Source of the DNA: Aquimarina aggregata
GTDB taxonomy: Bacteria > Bacteroidota > Bacteroidia > Flavobacteriales > Flavobacteriaceae
Assembly: GCF_001632745.1 (NCBI RefSeq)
Contig: NZ_LQRT01000013.1
Span: forward strand, 620,001 to 684,000
DNA: 64,000 bases
Direction of reading: 5' to 3'
Shown: positions 20,501 to 28,981 of the stretch, piece by piece
Layout: each line of letters starts with the position of its first letter
Position numbering within the stretch: position 1 is the stretch's first letter
The notes under the pieces: model-generated
What the model saw: the letters and a program-made list of their open reading frames with translations, nothing else
What the model was told of the DNA's origin: nothing
Database searches by the model: none
Position numbers and translations under genes: made by a program

Positions 20501-20783
20501 TGGACCTGATGAATTAGGTGTATTTGACGGAACAGTTCTTAGACTACAGGAACTTTCTTTAGGTTATAGTCTACCTACTAAATTTTTAGATAACACTCCT
20601 TTTGGAGCTGTTAGTATGAACTTAACGGGATATAACCTATGGTTTAATGCCTTTAATATCCCTGATGGAACTAATTTCGACCCTAATGTAGCAGGGCTAG
20701 GTGTAGGAAATGGTCGAGGTTTTGACTTTTTAAATGGACCTAGTTCTAGAAGATATGGTGTAAGTATCAAAGCTTCATTCTAA
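17526..20783 (+). CDS. SusC-family TonB-dependent outer-membrane transporter (first unit)
   Basis: 1085 residues. A signal peptide of about 22 residues ends FSFAQ. A carboxypeptidase-like regulatory domain (TITGKVTDDNGSPLPGVNI, about 25-105), a TonB plug (about 115-250, with LFIVDGVPF and NGVILITTKN) and a 22-strand-type barrel ending in an aromatic residue (SIKASF) follow. It imports a bound nutrient across the outer membrane using TonB energy, with its SusD partner 16 bases downstream as the lid. The substrate cannot be told from sequence, and no degradative enzyme is nearby. Two inverted repeats lie in the signal-peptide codons. Confidence 0.96.
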   Translation: MNLTRRQILMLFMALVVQFSFAQETTITGKVTDDNGSPLPGVNIIIKNTNNGTQSDFDGLYSIETSAGNVLVFSFVGFTNKEVTVGASTTINVQLDASTSQLEEVIVTAQGIKREKQALGYAVAEVKNEQLEQRAEGDIGRVLLGKASGVNITQQNGLSGSGTNIVIRGLSSFSGSNQPLFIVDGVPFSSDTNSQGGNDGNGQNDFIDGNSGSSRFLDLDPNSIESVNVLKGLAAATLYGTAGRNGVILITTKNGSAGNAVKKNEVTITSSFFFNEIASLPDYQDSFGNGFDQAFGWFFSNWGPSFERDGVAGWGNGINDDPNRGFNPDGTLAHPYSTASSATGIPAAFPEFAGARYDWRPYDSVDNFFKTGAVSNTAINFRGTTADNTLSYNANYSYLEDEGFTPGNKLRRNTLGFGGRAKLSNKFTLSNTLNYSKTDFRTPPVAASQGNGAFGTGSSVFGELFFTPRSVDLIGLPFQNPIDGSSTYYRQNNSIQHPLWTVNNAQNRQITNRVFGNGTLQYDLSENLNLVYRFGLDNYTESNTNQQNRGGVSDDAGLRSGVYQTWTNINTIFDHNFIINGDYSLNDDVGMTFNVGATSRREIFERNGVASTNQQVFNVFQHKNFAVQDEIEFQQERNIVGLYGQADFDYRRMLYVTVAGRNDWVSNLSTENRSIFYPSASMSFLPTTAFKGIKSENGINYLKVRAGYGTSANFPTGFPIATTLLIDTQNFRDSGRDIVTNSAAPRLGNPDLKPERLNEIEFGIESRFFKNRISLNTSYYSRITKDLIIDRPLDNSTGATIRSENIGEIKSTGFEADLGVDIVTSPDNGFTWNTNINFTTSETTVEDLGADTDIIVYSGFSNLGNAAIEGEPLGVIVGSRIQRDDDGNFLVNSAGNYVEEEGTFVIGDPNPDYLLNVSNSFSYKNFNLSFLFAFVKGGDIYSRTVSTLLGRGLTTDTEDRINTFILPGVQEDGSPNNVQINNSTFYFSNVLFGPDELGVFDGTVLRLQELSLGYSLPTKFLDNTPFGAVSMNLTGYNLWFNAFNIPDGTNFDPNVAGLGVGNGRGFDFLNGPSSRRYGVSIKASF
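17550..17592 (+). promoter_or_regulatory. Two adjacent inverted repeats in signal-peptide codons of first susC
   Basis: CTAATGC (17550-17556) pairs with GCATTAG (17565-17571) across 8 bases, and GTGCAA (17574-17579) pairs with TTGCAC (17587-17592) across 7 bases. The same two hairpins occur at exactly the same distance from the start codon in the other two susC genes, with compensating base changes. They are visible directly; function is unknown. Confidence 0.55.
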
Positions 20784-20799
20784 CAAAAAACATAAAATC

Positions 20800-22518
20800 A
20801 TGATTAAATTAAGATTATCATATAAAATTTCAATAGTAACGACCTTAATACTAGGATTACTATTCATATCATGCGAAAGTACTGAGTTGGATTTAGCAAA
20901 TGACCCAAACCAGTTAACCCCTGAACAATCTAATCCCGATCTATTTTTGAATTCTATTCAAGTGGATTTTGGAAAAGTAGTTGAACGTTTTGGGGCGATC
21001 GCAGGTCAAGTAACTCGAATCGATTATATGAATGGTAGGGATTACCCTAACACATATTCTCCTGCAGACTTTAATGACGTATGGAGTGGTTCTTATCAAT
21101 CTACCGGTGTTTCTTTCAACGATCAATTTGGTCATAGCCAAACATTTAATGGCATACTAGCAGATATTAGAGCGTTAACTCCCCTAGCAGAAGAAGGAGA
21201 ACTATACAGACATACCGCCATAAGCCAAGTGATCGAAGCATATACTATAGTAACATTAGTAGATTTTTTTGGTGACATCCCTTATACTGAAGCATTACAA
21301 GCTAATATCGGAAATTTCAATCCTGAACCTGATGCAGGTAATGTTGTTTACCAAGCTGCATTAAACCTATTAGAAGATGCAATTGTAAATTTTGGTCGTA
21401 CTCCACAAAATGATCCTATTAATGATTTCTTTTATGATGGAGATTGGGATAAATGGATTAAAGCTGCCAATACATTAAGAATGAAAATTTACCTACAACA
21501 AAGGCTTGTTGATAGTGATGCCATTTCTAGTTTTAATGCTATTGTTACAGCAGGGAATTATATTCAAACAGTTGACGAAGATTTTCAATTTACTTGGGGA
21601 ACAAATGTTATACAACCAGACAACCGTCATCCTAGATATGCGAACAATTACGAAGGAGATGGTGCCGATGAATATATGTCTAATTGGCTAATGAATTTAA
21701 TGCTCACGACGGATGACCCAAGAATTAGATACTACTATTACAGACAAACTAACGCTGTACCAGGTGCCGAAATTGCACCAAATGAAGAAACACTAAGTTG
21801 TTCTTTAGAAAGTGCACCCCAACATTATATTGACGGAGGGTTTACTTTTTGCTTCTTGAATAGCGGTTACTGGGGTAGAGATCATGGTGACGATGATGGT
21901 ATTCCACCAGACGGGTTCTTAAGAACTAATTTTGGAGTATATCCAGCAGGAGGAAGATTCGACGACAGTAGTTTTGAAGGAACTTCTCAAGGAGATGGAG
22001 GTCAAGGAGCTGGTATTACTCCTATCATGTTATCATCTTGGGTAGATTTTATGATTGCAGAAGTTGCCATGGAAGAAATGAATATAATGGCTGCTAGAAC
22101 TGCTTTAAGTAATGGAATTACTAAATCTATTACAAAAGTTCAGACTTTCAGTAGTCTAGACCCTTCAGCAAATTTATCTTTCGAACCAGATGCAACTGCC
22201 GTATCGAACTTTGTTAATGAAAGAACAAGTAGTTTCGATTCCGCAACAACAGATCAAGAACGCTGGAATGCTATCGCTCAGCAATATTGGGTTGCTTTAT
22301 TTGGGAACGGTGTTGATGCTTATAATTTTTACAGAAGAACAGGTTATCCAAATACATTACAACCTAATGTAGAACCAAATCCAGGAAACTTTATTAGGTC
22401 TTTTCCTTACCCGGCAGATTTAACAACTAACAATTCATCTGTTAGTCCTAAAGACACTAATCAAAAAGTATTCTGGGACAATAACCCAGACTCTCCAACA
22501 TTTCCTAGCTCAAATTAA
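20800..22518 (+). CDS. SusD/RagB-family outer-membrane lipoprotein (first unit)
   Basis: 572 residues. The lipobox cysteine is at residue 25 (LLFISC), followed by ESTELDL; acidic residues after the cysteine fit the surface-export signal described for Bacteroidota lipoproteins. The body resembles the SusD-like group that starts with DPNQLTPEQSNPDLFLNSIQ, and has the helical repeat with LVDFFGDIPYTEAL and a C-terminal WVALFGNGVDAYNFYRRTG. SusD proteins cap SusC and capture the ligand. It is 16 bases after its SusC and ends at the start of the next reading frame. Confidence 0.95.
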   Translation: MIKLRLSYKISIVTTLILGLLFISCESTELDLANDPNQLTPEQSNPDLFLNSIQVDFGKVVERFGAIAGQVTRIDYMNGRDYPNTYSPADFNDVWSGSYQSTGVSFNDQFGHSQTFNGILADIRALTPLAEEGELYRHTAISQVIEAYTIVTLVDFFGDIPYTEALQANIGNFNPEPDAGNVVYQAALNLLEDAIVNFGRTPQNDPINDFFYDGDWDKWIKAANTLRMKIYLQQRLVDSDAISSFNAIVTAGNYIQTVDEDFQFTWGTNVIQPDNRHPRYANNYEGDGADEYMSNWLMNLMLTTDDPRIRYYYYRQTNAVPGAEIAPNEETLSCSLESAPQHYIDGGFTFCFLNSGYWGRDHGDDDGIPPDGFLRTNFGVYPAGGRFDDSSFEGTSQGDGGQGAGITPIMLSSWVDFMIAEVAMEEMNIMAARTALSNGITKSITKVQTFSSLDPSANLSFEPDATAVSNFVNERTSSFDSATTDQERWNAIAQQYWVALFGNGVDAYNFYRRTGYPNTLQPNVEPNPGNFIRSFPYPADLTTNNSSVSPKDTNQKVFWDNNPDSPTFPSSN

Positions 22519-22553
22519 TGCTAAGAATAAATAATATTGGATTTACCAAAAAC

Positions 22554-23612
22554 ATGAAAAACATGAAAAACATAACAAAATATTTAAGTCTTACATTACT
22601 CAGCATACTTACTTTAGGATGTAGCGGAGATGATAAGATTGTAGATAGAATTCTAGACGATGTGACCAGTGGAGCAGTATTACGTACGAGAGACACTGAC
22701 AATAATATGGTTTACAATAATCTTACAGGAGAATTTACTGCGACATCAAATTACATCCTTACACTCGAAGAACAGGACGCTAGTAATGGGGATTTACTTG
22801 ATAACATTGAAATTTTTGCTCGGTTTGTTGAAAACACAAAAGATGACGCAAATAGCGATGGCACTATTGACGATGATAACCTTACTACAACCGAAGGGTT
22901 AATTAGAACTTTGACAATAGCAGATTTCACGACAGGACCAAGAAACTTACCAGAATCTGTAGTGACATTCACTGCAGATGAACTTGTAGCTTTTACTGGT
23001 GTTGACGAAAGTAAGATTCAAGGAAGTGATGATTTCGCACTTAGGTTTAAAATAAACTTAACAGACGGTAGATCTTTTTCTGAAGATGATGTAAATGGTA
23101 ATGTATCAGGTGGATCGTATTTCTCATCCCCTTTTGCATATAGAAGCAGCATTAGTTGTGATATTACAGAAAGTCTTGCAGACACCTACACGTATACAGT
23201 AACCTCTTTACAATCAGCCCCAGGTGGAAGAAGCCAGTGCCAAACAGATCCGGGAGATCTCCCAAGCGGTACTGTAACTTGGTCCGAAACCGATACTCCA
23301 GGTGAATATTCAACATCAGATATTAGTTTTGGTCAATTTGACAACTGTTACGTTGATACTTTTAGTAAAATCGAATTTGATGAAATTTTAATCACGTGGG
23401 ATTGCACCAACTTAAAAGCAGGTGGAACTATCGAGACAGTAGAAAACGATACTAACAAAGAGATAGATTTTACATACGTATATACTATCAAAGAAACTTC
23501 AGGATCAGATATGACTATTGACTTTAGTAATTCTGAAGGAGATCGAGGTACAGTCGTACTTACAAGACCAGCAGGCAAAGTATGGCCAATACTTCTTAGA
23601 AGAATGGAATAA
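22554..23612 (+). CDS. Surface lipoprotein in SusE-like position, unknown family
   Basis: About 352 residues from the ATG at 22554 (MKNMKNITKYLSLTLLSILT, lipobox cysteine at 23, then SGDD). The frame opens at 22518 with an ATG overlapping the susD stop, but that gives a poor signal peptide. I do not recognise the family. The mature protein is rich in Asp, Thr and Ser, looks all-beta, and has four more cysteines in the second half (SCD, SQCQ, DNCY, WDC) that could form two disulfides. As third gene of a SusC/SusD unit it may help bind ligand at the surface; this is inference. A strong terminator follows. Confidence 0.8.
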   Translation: MKNMKNITKYLSLTLLSILTLGCSGDDKIVDRILDDVTSGAVLRTRDTDNNMVYNNLTGEFTATSNYILTLEEQDASNGDLLDNIEIFARFVENTKDDANSDGTIDDDNLTTTEGLIRTLTIADFTTGPRNLPESVVTFTADELVAFTGVDESKIQGSDDFALRFKINLTDGRSFSEDDVNGNVSGGSYFSSPFAYRSSISCDITESLADTYTYTVTSLQSAPGGRSQCQTDPGDLPSGTVTWSETDTPGEYSTSDISFGQFDNCYVDTFSKIEFDEILITWDCTNLKAGGTIETVENDTNKEIDFTYVYTIKETSGSDMTIDFSNSEGDRGTVVLTRPAGKVWPILLRRME

Positions 23613-23643
23613 CATATCTTATTCACAAATTTAAATTAGCTAG

Positions 23644-23675
23644 AAAAGGTTTCTCATTTTGAGAAACCTTTTTTT
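23644..23675 (+). terminator. Intrinsic terminator of first SusC/SusD unit
   Basis: AAAAGGTTTCTC (23644-23655) and GAGAAACCTTTT (23661-23672) form a perfect 12-base stem around ATTTT, with the T run continuing to 23675. It lies 31 bases after the lipoprotein stop. Confidence 0.9.
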
Positions 23676-23858
23676 ATTTTAAATTATCACTTCGAATACT
23701 CAAATTCTTACCAAAATTATCATAGCACCCACACACCCAACACCTTAAATCCAAACACACTACTCACAACTTCAACTCAATACATTTTCTTTAGGAAAAC
23801 AATAACATTTCTTGTAGATAATTTTATCATAAAAAGGCATTTTTAGTCGGAAAAAAAA

Positions 23859-23902
23859 TTGTCTACTTACATAATTATCATCAATTTTGGCTCAGGCTAA
23901 TT
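23859..23902 (+). promoter_or_regulatory. Promoter and 5' box of second susC unit
   Basis: TTG (23859-23861), 20 bases, then CAATTTTG (23882-23889), one base off the flavobacterial consensus. GGCTAATT (23895-23902) follows at about +4 of the predicted mRNA. Sequence and spacing match the other two susC promoters. Confidence 0.65.
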
Positions 23903-23916
23903 CTAACAATTAACAA

Positions 23917-26900
23917 ATGAAAACAAACTGTAAAGCAATTTTAGCGCTGCTTATGGCGCTAATTGTGCATTTTAGTTATGCACAAGAAAAAACTGTAACC
24001 GGAAAAGTTACAGATGATAGCGGACTTCCTCTTCCTGGAGTGAATATCGTTATCAGAGGAACAAACAATGGAGCACAATCTGATTTCGACGGACTCTACA
24101 GCATTCAGGCCTCTGAAGGCAACATCTTAGTATTTAGTTATCTTGGATTTGCTAGTCAAGAGGTAACTGTAGGTGCTAGCAACACAATCGATATGCAGTT
24201 ACAGGCTTCAACTGCAGAGCTAGACGAAGTTGTAGTCACTGCTCTTGGAATTTCAAGGGAAAAAAAATCTCTTGGGTATGCAGTACAAGAAGTAGATGGT
24301 AACGCCATTGCCCAAACCAGAAGCACTAATGCACTTGGAGCATTAACTGGTCAAGTTGCTGGGGTACAAATCAACAATGCTGCTGGTAACATTGGAGGTT
24401 CTACAAGAATCCTTATTAGAGGTGCAGGTTCAATAACACAAGAAAACAGACCTTTAATTGTAGTTGACGGAACACCTCTTGACAATTCGAATTACAACGA
24501 CGAAGACACTCAAGATGGTGGAGGTGGTAGAGACTTTGGTGATACAGGTTTCGACATTAACCCTGATGATATAGAAAATATATCAGTACTTAAAGGAGGT
24601 GCAGCAGCAGCTCTTTATGGTAACCGTGCCAATAATGGAGTTATTATTATCACGACCAAAACAGCTAAAGATGGTAAAGCAGAAATAGTTGTAAACTCTG
24701 GTGTTTCGTTTGAAAGCATTAATATTTTCCCTAAAGTACAAAAACTATATGGTGGAGGTGCTGGAGATCCAGGAACAATTGGCCAAAGTAATTTTGCTAC
24801 TCAAAATATTAATGGAACTACATTTAATTTAGTAGACTATGCAACAGATGAATCTTGGGGTCCTAGATATGATCCTAACATATCTGTATTAGGATGGGAC
24901 GCCTTTGACCCTGAATTCCCTAATGAATTTCTTAACCCAAGACCATGGGTATATCCAAATGCTGATGCAGAAAGCTTCTACGATGTTGGAGTATCCCTAA
25001 ACAATAGTATTTCTTTTTCTAAATCTTTTGAAGATTCTAAACTAAGACTTTCTTTTTCTAATGTAAGAACTACAGGGATTATTCCTAATAGTGAGCTTGA
25101 AAAAACAACTATTAGTTTCAGTGGGTCGACTAAACTTTCTAAAAAATTCAGAGTAGATGCTGGTATTAACTATGTTATTACTGATGGTTTTAACCGACCA
25201 GAATCTGGATATGGCGATAATAGTTTAATACAAAAGTTCTACCAATTTGGTCAAACTTCTTTGGACTATGACAGATTAAGAAACTATCTTCTTCCAAACG
25301 GAAATCAGAGAACATGGAACAGAAGAGCATTTGATGATCCCACGCCAAGATTCTCGGACAACCCATATTGGACAATATTTGAAAACACCTCTGCTGATAG
25401 AAGAAACAGATGGTTTGGAAACACAAAATTCAAATATGATTTCACTGATAAAATCTCTGCATTAGGAAGTATCTTTTTAGATAGCTACGATTCTAAAATA
25501 AGCACTAGAGTTGCATCAGGGTCTCAAGCTCAATCAAGATATGACGAGGATATCAGAACTTTTCAGGAATTAAATTATGAACTACGTCTTCAGTACAACG
25601 AAAGTCTTTTTGAAGACAAAGTTAGTCTTAATGCTATTGTTGGAGCCAATAGAAGAAATTCTATTTTCTCTAGTCTTGAAGGAAACACAAGAGGTGGTTT
25701 AGCTGTTCCAGGTATTTACAACCTAAACAACTCAAACGAAGACCCTAGAATTATTGACACTGACGAAGAAAGAAGAACAAACAGTATCTTCGCCTCTGTA
25801 TCTTTAGGGTACAAAAACTTTCTTTATTTAGATGTTACAGGTAGAAATGACTGGTCTTCTACTTTACCTCCAGAAAACAATTCTTATTTCTATCCAGCAG
25901 TAACTGGTAGTTTTCTTTTCTCTCAATTAGTAGATGCTGGTTGGCTTTCGTATGGTAAAGTAAGAGGAAGTTGGGCAAGTGTAGGTAACGATACCGATCC
26001 CTATAGCTTAAGAAATGTATTCAATAACAGAACTGCTTTTTTTGGTAATATAAGATACACACAACCAGATGAGAATAGGAACCCAGATCTACGACCAGAA
26101 GAAAAGACAACTTGGGAAGTTGGTCTAGAAATGGCGCTCTTCAAAAATAGAGTACGTCTTGACGTCACCTATTACGACGAACTTACAGAGGACTTGATCA
26201 CACCAGTACAAATAGATCCATCTACCGGATACAGTTCTACATTTGTAAATGCTGGTAAACTATCAAATAAAGGTGTTGAAGCTCTTGTAACAGTTACACC
26301 TGTTCAAAACGAAAATTTTAGCTGGGACGTTACATGGAATTTCTCTAAAAATGTAAATGAATTAGAAGAATTAATTCCTGGAGTAGAAACTCTTGAAATA
26401 GCAAGGTTCCCATTTAATGGAGTAACACTTAATGCTGTTGTTGGTGAGCCGTATGGAGTTATACGAGGTACTAATTTTGTTTTTGACGACCAAGGAAATC
26501 GTGTCGTTGATGCTGATGGTAGATTTCTTGAATCTAGAAATGTTGAAAACCTAGGTAGTGTTTTACCTGACTATAACATGGGTATACGAAATACACTTAC
26601 TTATAAAAACATAAACTTTGGTTTCTTAATTGACATACAAGAGGGTGGTGTTTACAGATCATTAACCAATATTTGGGGTAACTATTCTGGTATTTTAGAA
26701 GAGACAGCGGCAAATAATATTCGTGAACAAGGTATTATTTTAGATGGTGTGACCGGAGATGTAACATTTAATGCCGATGGCACTTATACTGTAGCAAATA
26801 CCGCGCCCAATACAACTGTACTTTCTGCTCAACAATACGGGCAAGATCATTTCTTTAGAGCTGATGCTCAAAATGTATTTGATGCAAGTTATGTAAAATT

Positions 26901-27123
26901 AAGAGAAGTTACTCTTGGGTACTCATTACCAGCTAAATGGAGAGGACCTTTAAATACAATAAAATTATCATTGTTTGCAAGAAACCTATTTGTTTGGGGA
27001 TTAGCAAATGATAATTTTGACCCCGAAGTAGCAACTTCTGGAAGTGGAAACATTCAAGGTTCTGAGGGAGGTTCTTTACCATCTACAAGAAACTATGGTT
27101 TTAATCTTCAATTAAAATTCTAA
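23917..27123 (+). CDS. SusC-family TonB-dependent outer-membrane transporter (second unit)
   Basis: 1068 residues. The signal peptide ends HFSYAQ near residue 23. The regulatory domain (TVTGKVTDDSGLPLPGVNI) is close to that of the first unit, then comes the plug (ILIRGAGSITQENRPLIVVDG, NNGVIIITTK) and a long barrel ending NLQLKF. It should import a SusD-bound nutrient through the outer membrane with TonB energy. The barrel differs strongly from the first unit, so the ligands probably differ. SusD follows after 5 bases. Confidence 0.96.
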   Translation: MKTNCKAILALLMALIVHFSYAQEKTVTGKVTDDSGLPLPGVNIVIRGTNNGAQSDFDGLYSIQASEGNILVFSYLGFASQEVTVGASNTIDMQLQASTAELDEVVVTALGISREKKSLGYAVQEVDGNAIAQTRSTNALGALTGQVAGVQINNAAGNIGGSTRILIRGAGSITQENRPLIVVDGTPLDNSNYNDEDTQDGGGGRDFGDTGFDINPDDIENISVLKGGAAAALYGNRANNGVIIITTKTAKDGKAEIVVNSGVSFESINIFPKVQKLYGGGAGDPGTIGQSNFATQNINGTTFNLVDYATDESWGPRYDPNISVLGWDAFDPEFPNEFLNPRPWVYPNADAESFYDVGVSLNNSISFSKSFEDSKLRLSFSNVRTTGIIPNSELEKTTISFSGSTKLSKKFRVDAGINYVITDGFNRPESGYGDNSLIQKFYQFGQTSLDYDRLRNYLLPNGNQRTWNRRAFDDPTPRFSDNPYWTIFENTSADRRNRWFGNTKFKYDFTDKISALGSIFLDSYDSKISTRVASGSQAQSRYDEDIRTFQELNYELRLQYNESLFEDKVSLNAIVGANRRNSIFSSLEGNTRGGLAVPGIYNLNNSNEDPRIIDTDEERRTNSIFASVSLGYKNFLYLDVTGRNDWSSTLPPENNSYFYPAVTGSFLFSQLVDAGWLSYGKVRGSWASVGNDTDPYSLRNVFNNRTAFFGNIRYTQPDENRNPDLRPEEKTTWEVGLEMALFKNRVRLDVTYYDELTEDLITPVQIDPSTGYSSTFVNAGKLSNKGVEALVTVTPVQNENFSWDVTWNFSKNVNELEELIPGVETLEIARFPFNGVTLNAVVGEPYGVIRGTNFVFDDQGNRVVDADGRFLESRNVENLGSVLPDYNMGIRNTLTYKNINFGFLIDIQEGGVYRSLTNIWGNYSGILEETAANNIREQGIILDGVTGDVTFNADGTYTVANTAPNTTVLSAQQYGQDHFFRADAQNVFDASYVKLREVTLGYSLPAKWRGPLNTIKLSLFARNLFVWGLANDNFDPEVATSGSGNIQGSEGGSLPSTRNYGFNLQLKF
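23941..23983 (+). promoter_or_regulatory. Two adjacent inverted repeats in signal-peptide codons of second susC
   Basis: TTAGCGC (23941-23947) pairs with GCGCTAA (23956-23962) across 8 bases, and GTGCAT (23965-23970) pairs with ATGCAC (23978-23983) across 7. Both sit at the same codon positions as in the first susC, but three pairs are changed on both sides so that pairing is kept. Confidence 0.55.
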
Positions 27124-27128
27124 GAAAA

Positions 27129-28721
27129 ATGAAAAACACATATATAATATTATTTGTAGCAACAGTTATTACACTGTTGTCTACCTCATGTTCGGATGAT
27201 CTTGAGAATATAAACTCTAATCCCAACAACCCAGAGGTTGTGCTCACCAATACAATTTTTAACAGTGCAACTAAAGAATTGACAGATATTTCAAGAGGTG
27301 CCTTCTCTTCTGGACGAGCAGCCTTACCATGGATGCAGTATTGGGGGCAAAACAGTTATGCAGATGAAGATCGTTACTTGTATCGCGAATCTACTGCAGA
27401 AGATTTATGGGCTAATTATTATAGAGTTGGAACAGATCTAAAGAAAATAATAGAGCTTAACACCAATGCTGAAACTAGAGAACAAATGTCCTCTGTTGGA
27501 AATAATGATAATCAAATTGCTGCAAGTAGAATTATGCTATCATATATTTTTCATCAGTTAACAGATACATTTGGTGATGTACCTTACTACTCTTTTGGAA
27601 ACAATGATCCAAATTTTCAGGCATTAAATGTGGATAATGTATTATCCCCTGTTTTTGTAACACAACAAGAAATATATGCCGACATACTTTCTGAATTAAG
27701 AGCTTCCGTAAACATGCTTACTACTACAGAATCTGTATTTACTAGTGGGGATAATATTTTTGGCGGAAATGCAGAAAAATGGAGAAAATTTGCAAACTCT
27801 TTAATTTTAAGAGTTGCAAACCGATTAAGAAGCGTCGATGCCGCTGCAGCAAATGCAGCAATCGATGAAGCCATAGCTTCGGGAGTTTTTACATCTAATG
27901 CAGACAATGCTATTCAAGCTTATGAAAATACAGATGCTACCGGATCTCCTTTATACAGAGCCTATTTTGTTAATAACAGAACAGATTTTGGTGTAGCGGC
28001 TCCTTTTATTAATTTATTGAAGAATCGCACAGGAAACTTTGGTCCTGACCCAAGATTATTTCAATTTGCAGCACCAATTACAGTATCAATTGAGGACATT
28101 AGAGATCAAAATTACACAGTCTCTACTAATTTTGATGATTATGAAGGTGTTCCTTATGCGTTTGAAAGTGTAAATTTCATCAAGTTCACAAACTACTCAT
28201 TTCCTAGCGACCAAGTATTACGTGCCGATTATGGCGAAGTTTTAATGGAGTATGCCGAAGTATCTTTTATTATATCAGAACGTAATGGGTGGAGTCAAGC
28301 AGAATATGAGCAAGGAGTAAGAGCTTCTATGGAGCGTTGGGGTGTTGCGGATACAGACATCACAACATATATAGGTACTTTACCAGCTGCCTCAGAAGAA
28401 AACGTACTTACTCAAAAATATATTGCTTTATACATGCAGCCATATGAAGCCTGGGCAGAATACAGGAGAACAGGCTTTCCTCAGACATTACTGTTACCAG
28501 GACAAATGGCCAATTTAACTACAGCTCAAGCTGCTGATTTACCTACAGGATCTGCATCTACTTATACTTTTGTTCCTAGAGTATCAATTACAGATTTACC
28601 CACAAGATTGCGTTACCCAGTTACATTACAGTCTCTTAACGGAACCAATAGAGCTACAGCGGTTTCAAGATTAAGTGATGGTGATGTCATAACAAGTAAA
28701 CTGTTCTGGGATCAGAATTAA
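27129..28721 (+). CDS. SusD/RagB-family outer-membrane lipoprotein (second unit)
   Basis: 530 residues with a lipobox cysteine at residue 21 (LLSTSC) followed by the acidic stretch SDDLEN. Motifs match the SusD-like group: NSNPNNPEVVLTNTIFNSA, LTDTFGDVPYYSF, and the C-terminal YEAWAEYRRTGFP seen in these proteins. It should form the ligand-capturing lid on the SusC encoded 5 bases upstream. A terminator follows within 60 bases, so the unit has only two genes. Confidence 0.95.
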   Translation: MKNTYIILFVATVITLLSTSCSDDLENINSNPNNPEVVLTNTIFNSATKELTDISRGAFSSGRAALPWMQYWGQNSYADEDRYLYRESTAEDLWANYYRVGTDLKKIIELNTNAETREQMSSVGNNDNQIAASRIMLSYIFHQLTDTFGDVPYYSFGNNDPNFQALNVDNVLSPVFVTQQEIYADILSELRASVNMLTTTESVFTSGDNIFGGNAEKWRKFANSLILRVANRLRSVDAAAANAAIDEAIASGVFTSNADNAIQAYENTDATGSPLYRAYFVNNRTDFGVAAPFINLLKNRTGNFGPDPRLFQFAAPITVSIEDIRDQNYTVSTNFDDYEGVPYAFESVNFIKFTNYSFPSDQVLRADYGEVLMEYAEVSFIISERNGWSQAEYEQGVRASMERWGVADTDITTYIGTLPAASEENVLTQKYIALYMQPYEAWAEYRRTGFPQTLLLPGQMANLTTAQAADLPTGSASTYTFVPRVSITDLPTRLRYPVTLQSLNGTNRATAVSRLSDGDVITSKLFWDQN

Positions 28722-28748
28722 TTAGATTGTCATCTAAAAAATAAAATT

Positions 28749-28777
28749 AAAAAGAGTCTGATTTTCAGGCTCTTTTT
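28749..28777 (+). terminator. Intrinsic terminator of second SusC/SusD unit
   Basis: AAAAAGAGTCTGA (28749-28761) pairs with TCAGGCTCTTTTT (28765-28777) with one U-G wobble and a 3-base loop, and the T run closes it. It lies 27 bases after the susD stop. Confidence 0.85.
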
Positions 28778-28922
28778 GTTTTAAAACACTCTTCAAATGC
28801 CAATCAAACCCCAAATAAAATATTACACAAATCTCTCAAAAACCCCTACTATAACGTTATAGTAAGATTTTAATAAGTCACGTTCCCTATTACTCAATAA
28901 TTCAAATTTTAATACTAAAAAG

Positions 28923-28966
28923 TTGTTTTATAAAGATATTATTATCATTTTTGGAACTGGCTAATT
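28923..28966 (+). promoter_or_regulatory. Promoter and 5' box of third susC unit
   Basis: TTG (28923-28925), 20 bases, then CATTTTTG (28946-28953), one base off consensus. GGCTAATT (28959-28966) follows at about +4 of the predicted mRNA. Layout is the same as in the second unit, to the base. Confidence 0.65.
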
Positions 28967-28981
28967 CAAATAAATTGTAAA

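Larger units (their letters stand above)
23613..23916 (+). other. Intergenic region between first and second SusC/SusD units
   Basis: 304 bases without a gene. The first 65 hold a strong intrinsic terminator and the last 60 hold the second susC promoter. The middle (about 23680-23850) is AT-rich and shows nothing I can name. Confidence 0.6.
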
